Shown here: positions 55,977 through 64,000 of the stretch, piece by piece | Numbering within the stretch: the first letter of the stretch is position 1 | Layout: each line of letters opens with the position of its first letter | Source: Nilaparvata lugens | Lineage: Eukaryota > Arthropoda > Insecta > Hemiptera > Delphacidae | Assembly (NCBI RefSeq): GCF_014356525.2 | Contig: NC_052506.1 | Location: forward strand, 23,636,707 to 23,700,706 | Length of the DNA: 64,000 bases | Direction: 5' to 3' | Made by a program: the position numbers and the translations under genes | The notes under the pieces: generated by a model | Told to the model about the DNA's origin: nothing | Seen by the model: the letters and a program-made list of their open reading frames with translations, nothing else | Database searches by the model: none

Positions 55977-56740
55977 TTATATGCAAAATATTTTTTTAAC
56001 GGCTACTCACTTTTCTCTATACTCACTTACTTAAGAAACGCTAAGTAGGGCTGCAACCTTGGCCTCATCAACAATTCGCCTCCATTCATCCCTTTGATTG
56101 GCCCGTCTCTTCCAGATCTGCTTTTTCAACTCAAATGATTTTTCGCTTTCCTCTATAGGGCTACTAAAATTATTGAAGTTGAATTTTCAATGAAACATAA
56201 AAAAGTAAAAGGGTACCGTACTTGATACATTTGTTTAATTTCAATAATGGCCTTTTTGAGATATAACTTGATTGATTATTATGTAAATAGATGTCACAAT
56301 CTGTAGGATAATTTTGTTAATATTTTAGAACAATTATTACAAAATGCTTATTCCTATGATAGAAGATAATCTTCTATTTATAAAGTACTCTGAAGTCAAT
56401 GAGTTTATATGGTTCTGGTACAGTTGCCGTGATCGATAACAAAAATAACTTGAAAGTTGGAATTTCGAAAGCACACATACATACTTCCATATTTGATTTT
56501 GCATACATTCATTTTGAATTGTCGGTATAAAATAATCCCTTGTCCATACAGTCGATGCTTGGGACTATGAGTAGGCTACCTATCTATATCAATATTAAAT
56601 ATTAAATAAAGATTAGATAAATTTTATCTAATCGATTTTCATATTATAGCACTATAAATCAAAAACTAACATAACAATTTACAAATCATCAACTTTCACA
56701 TCTAATCTTGACAATTTGTTGGAGCCAGCTCTAGTTTTCA
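55977..56740. other. Intergenic region
   Basis: Bases 56040-56160 resemble a degenerate LINE tail on the minus strand (GCCTCCATTCATCCC... region) but are too short to call. Otherwise AT-rich without features. Confidence 0.35.
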
Positions 56741-56956
56741 TTTTTCGTTTTTGAATTGGACGCGCGCTCCTCGTTCAGTTCGTATTTCTTTCACTTGAGT
56801 GCGTCGCGCTCACTAGCCGGTAGGCTGTTTCTTTCAGTTCAGTCTCGCTTTGTAATAGCTTGCCTCGAGTCGGGAATGATATTATTCGTCGATCATTCCA
56901 GAAGAAAATCGTTCTTCAAATTATTATTTTTTCGTTAATGTTAAATCGTACACCAT
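56741..56956 (+). promoter_or_regulatory. Possible promoter/5' UTR of the plus-strand gene at 57 kb
   Basis: A locally GC-rich, CpG-containing island (GGACGCGCGCTCC, GAGTGCGTCGCGCTC, CCTCGAGTCGGG) stands out from AT-rich surroundings, with TCAGT initiator-like words at 56776 and 56838. It precedes the gap and the exon at 57229. The function is inferred from composition only. Confidence 0.35.
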
Positions 56957-57056
56957 NNNNNNNNNNNNNNNNNNNNNNNNNNNNNNNNNNNNNNNNNNNN
57001 NNNNNNNNNNNNNNNNNNNNNNNNNNNNNNNNNNNNNNNNNNNNNNNNNNNNNNNN
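56957..57056. other. Assembly gap (100 N)
   Basis: Exactly 100 N, the usual placeholder for a gap of unknown size, so distances across it are unreliable and an exon could be hidden here. Confidence 1.
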
Positions 57057-57228
57057 CTGTACCGATTTACCCTTTCCACACCATCAACACGATACTATGC
57101 ATCTTCGCTACTGTTCAGCTATCATACGCTATGATAGCATGCAATTATAGCTTGCTATCATATCAAAATTCTATAACAAATGTTTGATTCGTTCATATTT
57201 ACAATTATTTTATTTAAATGTTTTGCAG

Positions 57229-57465
57229 CCGCTACGCCTGAACAACGTAGACGAGAACGTGGCAAGAGAGATAGACGACTGCCTGCTGAAAGAGTCGGAC
57301 AAGGAGGAGATAATGCGCAAGATATTCTGGAAGGCGCGCCTCAAGGCCAAGGAGGAGTTGAACGAACAGCTGGCCGACTTCCAGCAGAAGCGCACTGCCG
57401 GACTGGGCATGCTGTTCGGACCATCCGACGCTCAGCTGGAGGAGAGCATCAATGACAAGGGCAAG
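57229..57465 (+). CDS. Exon of unidentified conserved gene: charged coiled coil
   Basis: Acceptor ttttgcag, donor gtcagt, 79 codons, phase 0 at both ends. It reads P-L-R-L-N-N-V-D-E-N-V-A-R-E-I, I-F-W-K-A-R-L-K-A-K-E-E-L, then G-L-G-M-L-F-G-P-S-D-A-Q-L-E-E-S. It is strongly helical and charged, with codon use and GC content (above 55%) like the real exons elsewhere in the window. I do not recognise the family. It joins the exon at 63013 in frame. Confidence 0.85.
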
Positions 57466-57469
57466 GTCA

Positions 57470-59350
57470 GTTACTGCTAGAGCCCTGGACCCTGTTTCAT
57501 AAAGTGAGGTTCAGGCCATAAAGTCAGTATATGATTAACATTGGTTTGCTATCTTTGTCATTAGACAAAGCAGGTAGCTTTATACTATGAGCAGATAACT
57601 CCATCCTTCTCCAACTCCGCAGCATTGCCGAATTGCTAGTAGAATATGCAGAAACATATTAAACTACCAAATTGTTTTATCTCAATTGTAAAAATTCATT
57701 ATTTAATCATTTAAGTTACATAAACTTTAGACTGTGTATTCCAAATTAAGGTTTGAAGCAGTTTTGGACTAATGCCTGTTGTTTTTTACCTGGATTGTAT
57801 TTGCATATGAATGAATGAATAAAAGTTATATCTACTTTGTAAATATAATATATTTGGAATACAATCGACCATAATTGACAAGAATCAGCAATTAATGTTG
57901 GATAATAGATACCGGGAACCGGGATGACTTGAATCACAGCTATCTACTATAGAAGGCGGTGAAAAAATAAAAAAAGGCAACGATGCCTTCCCATAATGTC
58001 CACTGACTTTATAACATGAATCTCACAAATTAGAAGTGGCAACAATGCATTCCTATAATTTCCACTGACATGAATCTCACTACAGACACTCAGAGTATAG
58101 GAAAATTGTCAAAAATTATATTAATAACCTGGTTAGCATTTGAAAATCATTGTAAACAATGAAAACCATAACTCTTCTTGTGGTCAACCAACTATACTAG
58201 CCGTTATTATTGGCTGCTACTAAATGACCGGGCAAAATATTGTCACAAAGGGACAATAGTGTCTACTAAATTGGCAGCTAGTAATTTTGTTTTAGCACTG
58301 TTCAATGCAGCATCATCTGAAAATTGATGAAGAATATGAGATGAATGTTTTGCTATTGCACTAGTATTGGCTGAAGGGCTATCCAGAAACTTTCTTGTTT
58401 TTGCAAAATTAGCTGTTTGTGATTTACGTGCACCTATAGTAAGATCCACTTATGAAGAAATTGGAAATTACAGTGGACTACAGTGTTGTCCATTCTCTGC
58501 GCTACCACTGCCTTCTAGCTTTCCCAGTATATGATATATTTATCACTATTAATTATTGTTAATTATTGTTGATAATTATATTTTATTTGACAAAAAAATA
58601 TATTTGTTTTATATATTTTTTATGATAAATTTTCATAATTTAGATCAAATATTTTCGTCTAATAGAATCTGTGGAATTATATTTCTATATGGTCTAAAAA
58701 CAATAATAATTATTATCAGATACACCTATTCCACCCCCTAGGTTATCTAATAATTGCGAAGTATTGCTAAGACGCGGGCTAGCTACAGCCGGGTATGGGT
58801 CGGGGTCAGTAGCCGTACTGACTGGTGGAGATGCCGGACCTACACTTCTCCCCCTATCCTGATTCTTTACCCTCTGTTTCTGTCGGGAGGTATTTAGCTT
58901 GAAGGGAAGAGTGTGTGCCCGTGCCGTTGCTGGCCGATTCGGCCCTCGGCCTTAGGAATACAGGGTGGGTGTTAAATGGGATTAAGATAACCCTATACAA
59001 GGAGACAGATCTGATTATCAGATCCCTACAAATAATTCTATTTATAAAGGTAGTATGCAGTCTGAACCAACTGAGAGCTGACGGCGGGCAGACTGGATCT
59101 GCGAGCCCGAAAAGAGGTTTTTCTATGGGGTTTAAGGTAAGAGCTATAGGGTAAAGGTATGATGGAACTATGGAGTCGTTAGTAGTATTTGAGATATAGT
59201 TAAATAGGGCACGGTATGGGTGTTTGCTATAGAGAATAGGGTACAGGGTATGAGGTATACGGTATAGGGAACAGAGAATCAATAATAAGATTATTATTCT
59301 CTACAGCAAACAGATATTTGCTCAATAATCCGCAATCTGACAATTGCACT
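57470..59350. other. Intron with MITE fragments and a G-rich stretch
   Basis: Fragments of the TATAGTGAGATTCACGTTATAAAG family lie at about 57955-58091 and 58437-58520. Bases 58780-59290 are unusually GC-rich, with degenerate GGTAYAGGGTA words toward the end. No protein is supported in either strand. Confidence 0.45.
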
Positions 59351-59728
59351 CTAAAGTGCGAGATAAATTACTTTTAACATGGCTCTTTCTCGAAGACGGA
59401 GAGGTCCGATGCTCTATCCTCCACTAATCACTCCCACTACCTAGCAGCATTCTCCTTCTTTTGTGTCTGTGTGAGAGAGCTTTGCAACGCGTCGCACCAA
59501 CACTCCCCTCCAGCTATTAAATGCTGGCAATGCTCCAAGTAGTGTACTGGTCAGCAGGTATATTGGTTTGTGTATGTTACATAGATGTTTTCATCACAAG
59601 AAAATGAAGCAAAATGACACGGCGCATCCAATTGTGCGCAGGATGTCCGTCTGTGTCTATGCTACAAACTGTGGAAGGAGAAATGGGTTTCTCCTCTTCA
59701 TGTTAAAAGTAATTTATCTCGCACTTTA
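59351..59728. mobile_element. MITE with 30-bp perfect terminal inverted repeats
   Basis: TAAAGTGCGAGATAAATTAC (first 20 bases of the left end) is perfectly inverted at the right end GTAATTTATCTCGCACTTTA; the match continues to ACTTTTAACATG. The interior is non-coding. The target duplication is unclear (GCACTC against GCTCTC). Confidence 0.85.
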
Positions 59729-61560
59729 GCTCTCAGCAAGCTAGACCTGCTAGCTAAATACAGGGTATAAATTTCCAATACGGGATATTTAAGATTCAGT
59801 ATATAGGGTTTTAGGTGTAGGATTTCTGAATCGCGAGCCTGCAGCTGCAAAAGCATCTTCAGCAATTCTGAAACTGCTAAACAGGATTTCCGCGCCAGTC
59901 TAACAACTGCGCGACGGTTATTAAGGGCTACTCTGTAACAGCCCTCAAGGGAATGGAAATCACTCTCAATCGTCCGAAACGCTTTAAAATTAATAGTCAG
60001 TATGTCGACTATTATGAGAGGATAGAAAAGGTTTTCACAGACACAGTCTGTAGAATAATATCGGAAAGACAACAGTTTGTTGTTAACAGGATAGGAAAAT
60101 TTTTCCAGGATTTTCCACAAGGAAAATATCGAGTCAGAGACTCCTAATTCAGGAAAAGATTTGAATGGGCTTTTCCAAGCAATTGCCAGTCTGAGGACTA
60201 CAACAAAATCGATCTCTAATTTGCCACTGAGATCACTGGAAAATTCGTGAATTTTCCACAGGGAAAACCAGCAAATAATATTTGCTATTAAAGGAGACAG
60301 GTTTCTAGGAATTTTGGAAAGGATTTGCGGGTCTGAAAACCGCGACCTCGGGACGATCTCGAATCTGGAACTGAGATCAGGAAGGATTTTAGAACAGGAA
60401 GAATTAAGAGAGAGTATGAGAAAGAATGTCGCAGTTTTAGGACTTCGACAAGGAAGTTCTCAAGCTGTACCTGAGAGCTGGAAAGATTTTAGAATAGAGA
60501 AAGTTGGAGAAAGTAAGAGAAAGGACGTCGCAGTCTGATAACTTCGACGGGTAGAAACTCAAGCTGCACCTGAGTCCTCTAGGAAAAAGATAGGGATTTT
60601 CCTACTAGGAATTATAGCTAGTACGAAACTGCTATGCAAAATAAATACAGGGGCCACTCTACAATATGAAAATTAAGCAAGGAAAATTTACTCGAAATGA
60701 TAAGAATTTCTCTGCAAGGATAAAAATTAACCGAGAAAACTATTCTCAAAAAGGACAGGGTTTTCCCCATAAGAATTAAAAATTAATTGAGAAAAATTAT
60801 TCTTAAAAAGGCTAGGGATTCCCCTACATGAATAAAAATCCAATTGAAAAAATTACTCTTTAAATTGAAGGCCACCTTACTACAGAGAAGGAAAAACATA
60901 CGGACTACCAGTCCTGACATACAATTACCAGAATCGACGTGGATACTGATACGGAGAATAACGAACCAGTTCTCAATCTCCGTATTATAATTAAAAATGT
61001 CGTGAAGCAACAGAGTAGACTTATAAATTAAGCACTCTAAAATAATCCTCTACAAGAGCCTAGTTAAATTTCCCACTCAACTGTTTGTAGCACAAACTTG
61101 AGACCCCTCCAGGTTTTGAAACCAAGGATAACTCGTTCACCCCCAGTGAGTTTGGGAGAAATAACTAACAAGAAAGAAAATCCCCAAGGAAAATCTAACT
61201 TTGAGTTGTCCGGAACTCGTTCTACAATATTCTATTCTAACACACAAATATAGAATAATTCCCCTACTAATAAACTAGTACCGGGAACGCCGTAAGGAGA
61301 GGAGATTCGCGACCCGTTCACATGCTCGACTACCGAACAACTGCACTATAAATAAAATCTACAAGGACATAAAATCCCCCAGGAAAATCTACCTTCAAAT
61401 AGTTGGTAATTGGACTCACAATATTCTATTCAATGAAATAGAGAATAGAATATTATCCCTATGGAACACCACATTTGGGGACGCCGTATGGAACGCGGCC
61501 ATACACAAACTCGATCGCTGAACAACTGCTTCTCACCCAGGTCTGCTCCTCGCAGAGTAG
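59729..61560. repeat. Degenerate tandem repeats in the intron
   Basis: Purine-rich, with TTTTCCACAAGGAAAATATCG-type words repeating. Bases ~60385-60480 and ~60480-60580 repeat each other (GAAAGATTTTAGAA..., GTCGCAGT..., CTCAAGCTG-ACCTGAG). Bases 61168-61345 and 61362-61530 repeat each other (AGGAAAATCTA, CAATATTCTATTC, GGGA/GACGCCGTA, CGCTGAACAACTGC or near). No frame is conserved. It could be the decayed non-coding part of an LTR or other retroelement. Confidence 0.55.
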
Positions 61561-62055
61561 GGTCGCTGAAAATTAGGAGGCAGGGGGAAAAGAGATTACC
61601 GACCAATAGGAGTCTCAGGAGACGATCACGCCTCTGACCATGTGACAGGGTATGATTCAGATGATCTTGATGCTAAGGGTGAAACCATGATGACAATACT
61701 GCTAATTACTATAATAAATTAGGCCGGTAAACAATCCTTCTCACCAGAAATTTCATGAAGAACGATACTGACTCAACCCGGTAGTTGCTTATCGCTTTGA
61801 TGATACAGCTGCTGCTGCTGCAATACTAGATTAGAGAACACTCAAACTAGTAAACAAGATCTGGAAATTTCTGGTTCAGATGAATCCGCTGCTGATAATT
61901 CACAGGGTTGTCGCTAATGATGATGATTTACACACTCGACTCTAAGCTTAGCAAAATACATCTGACTGCCAATCCTATTATTCTACTAAAATAGAGGAAA
62001 TTCACTAAATTATATACTGAATGACGGTTCTCCATTCGTCACAAAATTCACTTTG
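61561..62055. other. Intron, nothing recognised
   Basis: No exon, repeat or regulatory pattern was identified in this stretch. Confidence 0.4.
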
Positions 62056-62840
62056 TGACATAATAATAATAATAATAGTAATAATAATAATAATCATTTC
62101 TCTGGTCGAGGGTACAACACGACCAGAGGAGTTTATTCAAATTATAGACATAATTACAAGAAGCATTTAAGCTACAATCATTCATAAAGTATTAATACAA
62201 ATGGTTGATTATTTGCTGATCTAAGAAGATGTGGCCCCCACTATATATTATGAATATTATATATTATGGATGCCACTAATTTTGCTATTGCTTAAGATTT
62301 TATACCAAAAGTAAAAAAATTCTAATAAAGATACATCTTGCGAGTCATTAGAAGTTTATGAAAACCACATTCATATACACAATTTTTAAAAAAATTGATA
62401 ACCTATGATTTAGAAATTTAAGATAAATTTAACATAGAAAACATTTATAATACTCATGGAAAAAAAATCATTAAAATGAAGAAAATGAGAATGAAACAGT
62501 ATGGAGAATTTTTTCTTAGAACTAATTGTTCTCCATGATTGATTCTATTATCCAGGAGCCACTTTTTTGTTTTCGATTTGAATGGCACTGGTTCTTTAAT
62601 AGCTTTTGGCAGTTTATTGAAAATTTTTGGTCCTAAATATGTGGCTGACCTCTGAGCGGCTGATGTTGTCATCCTGGGAATTGCCAAGTCCATGTTCCTT
62701 CTGCTTGTTCCTTGCGGGTGAAATTGATGAAGAATTGTGGGTTCTTTTTGGTGAATGTTAGAAGTCTGTGAATGTAAATCTGTTTGATGCTGAGGATGCT
62801 GAGCTCCGAGTATAGTAGTACAATATGGCAACATTGCTGA
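62056..62840 (-). pseudogene. LINE ORF2 C-terminus, stem-loop and (ATT)n tail
   Basis: The minus strand reads M-D-L-A-I-P-R, T-S-A-A-Q-R-S-A-T-Y-L-G-P-K-I-F-N-K-L-P and F-K-S-K-T-K-K-W-L-L, the usual C-terminal end of CR1/jockey-like LINE reverse transcriptases. About 330 bases of 3' UTR follow, then CTCTGGTCG pairing with CGACCAGAG (62100-62128) and a (TTA)n tail (62060-62094). It is 5'-truncated. Confidence 0.8.
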
Positions 62841-63012
62841 GCTAGAACGGGATAGACTCTATCCGATAGAGCTATCAGTTTTGTCGAATGGCAGACAAGG
62901 ATATGATACCAATGTTAATCAATGAGGTGCTGACTTTATAACATGTATCTAACTATACCTTTGAGATTTCATTTATGTTGTTTTTGCATCTAGTTTGTAT
63001 TTGTTTGTGTAG
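62841..63012. repeat. Fragment of the TAGTGAG MITE family
   Basis: ATAGAGCTATCAGTTTTGTC, GACAAGGATATGATACCAATG and AGGTGCTGACTTTATAACATG match the interior and right end of 8728-9101. It abuts the LINE fragment on one side and the exon's polypyrimidine region on the other. Confidence 0.65.
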
Positions 63013-63246
63013 GAAACGAAGATAGTGGAGACGATCCTGGTGCCGAAGCTGGAGCCGTTCCTGGCAGATATGGAGAGTGACGTGGTGGACGGGCGGCGGT
63101 TCACGACGGCGGCCGCCCTTGGCACAATCCTCGGCAAGAAGTTCGGAGTGCGCGGTCAGCACTTTAGCTCGCTCATCGAGCGGTGTCCCACCTTCGTATC
63201 CAAGGACAAGTCGCTCAAGTCCAAGCTTATCGGCAAGTCTAGGAAG
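63013..63246 (+). CDS. Exon of unidentified conserved gene: compact globular domain
   Basis: Acceptor tttgtgtag, donor gtgaga, 78 codons, phase 0 at both ends. It reads V-E-T-I-L-V-P-K-L-E-P-F-L, R-R-F-T-T-A-A-A-L-G-T-I-L-G-K-K-F-G-V, H-F-S-S-L-I-E-R-C-P-T-F-V, then a Lys-rich end. The helix-turn-helix-like spacing loosely recalls winged-helix/LOTUS domains, a low-confidence guess. Both neighbouring exons are internal, so the start and stop codons are outside or unrecognised. Confidence 0.85.
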
Positions 63247-63377
63247 GTGAGATAGAGCAAAGAGTATCGCGATAGTAATAGAGTAATGAGATAATAATAG
63301 ATTATAGAGTCACATGGATGACTCACACAATGGATGAGATTGATAATAATGGATCGATAAATTTGATCACTCGTTCA

Positions 63378-63399
63378 GCAAGTCTAGGAAGGTGAGATA
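63378..63399 (+). repeat. Copy of the preceding exon's end and donor site
   Basis: The 22 bases repeat 63233-63254 exactly: the last exon codons plus the gtgaga donor. TTCAG precedes it, so it looks like a miniature exon with both splice signals. Confidence 0.75.
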
Positions 63400-63459
63400 T
63401 AATCCATCCCACGCGATGAAACAACCTCTGTTTTAGTGAGATACACTTTAAACAGTCAC

Positions 63460-63720
63460 CATTCCTTCAGCAGGCTGTACACTCTCAGATTTGTTGTCCA
63501 CCTTCTGGTCCTACATTCGAAGTCTGACCGTGAATGGGGTCGGATGTTGTACGAGTTGGATGACTAGAAGTCCAACACAAAGGTCCGACATCCGACTAGC
63601 CTTTGTTGTCCATTGAATAGACTGAATTTGGAGAACCAGTCGGAGCGTGAGTGGTGAAACATCCGACTAGTGGTCTAACATTGTCCAACTAAGTCGGATA
63701 GTGAATGACCTGCTTCGAAA
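63460..63720. repeat. Possible foldback rich in GTCGGATG / CATCCGAC words
   Basis: TCTGACCGTGAATGGGGTCGGATG-type and CATCCGACTAG, GTCGGATAGTGAATGACC words occur in opposite orientation around ~63590. Arms are imperfect and exact ends were not found. Confidence 0.45.
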
Positions 63721-64000
63721 ATACTTCCCTTTCAACCTGACTGAATTGGATCTTCGCGATCCACGGACGTTAGTTAGATAAACTGTAATTCAATTTGCCA
63801 GCATTCCTTATGAATAACATTAATGAATAGAATAGAATATATCTGTTGACCTTAATAGTGAGGCTAGTGATGTACTCAATAGTACACGTGAAGAAAAAGT
63901 GACGCATGAGCACGTACATAGTACACGTGAACACGGAAGAAAAATAGCACAAGGACTACCTTATTATTTTATCTGCCAATGTTGTTACATCAGTGTCATT

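Noticed and set aside
58854..59282. 142-codon minus-strand frame in the G-rich intronic stretch
   Set aside because: Depends on degenerate GGTAYAGGGTA words; no domain or splice evidence.

Overview
The window is an insect nuclear genome segment, most likely from a plant-sap-feeding hemipteran such as a planthopper. It is AT-rich, has short exons in long introns, and is packed with small inverted-repeat elements, LINE and Tc1/mariner relics and microsatellites. The species is inferred from this repeat style and from the host genes, not proven. There is one assembly gap (100 N at 56957-57056).

Host genes. (1) 1209-5855, plus strand: the 3' end of a coronin-7/POD-1 gene. It holds the last beta-propeller exon (propeller-to-extension junction), a low-complexity exon, a short C-terminal helix exon, and a mini-exon completing the acidic tryptophan-containing C-terminus. 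The second exon's phase does not fit the first, so one exon is missing. (2) 14542-30784, minus strand: seven exons of a secreted/lysosomal arylsulfatase of the arylsulfatase B type. All phases agree and they give 522 residues, including the C-T-P-S-R formylglycine site. The 5' exon(s) with the signal peptide and first metal-binding aspartates were not found. (3) 57229-63246, plus strand: two phase-matched exons of an unidentified conserved gene (charged coiled coil followed by a compact globular domain). The exons are internal, so the gene continues past the window.

Mobile DNA fills most of the rest. The pod1 introns hold a tRNA-derived SINE with a perfect 15-bp target duplication, an inverted-repeat element, and a GC-rich foldback made of degenerate copies of one motif. 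The arylsulfatase introns hold a LINE ORF1 relic with an esterase-like domain, a 57-bp minisatellite, several MITEs, a 2.5-kb-spaced direct repeat with a large hairpin, and a Tc1/mariner relic. A partial in-frame tandem duplication of one arylsulfatase exon is also present. Upstream of the arylsulfatase (31-43 kb) lie a Helitron-like element and a nearly perfect 4.13-kb tandem duplication carrying a frameshifted THAP-like sequence.

The most unusual locus is 43.45-51.0 kb. An intact 567-codon ORF (46927-48630) joins a helicase segment of the positive-strand RNA virus superfamily-1 type to an apurinic-type endonuclease of a non-LTR retrotransposon. It lies between two inverted copies (about 1.7 kb each) of a mariner-type transposon segment. 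The ORF lacks the first part of the helicase, including the NTP-binding P-loop, and lacks a reverse transcriptase.

From 53.6 to 64 kb the sequence holds a 2.35-kb inverted-repeat element with Harbinger-like ends, a LINE 3' end with stem-loop and (ATT)n tail in each orientation, and degenerate tandem repeats. No tRNA, rRNA or CRISPR was seen.
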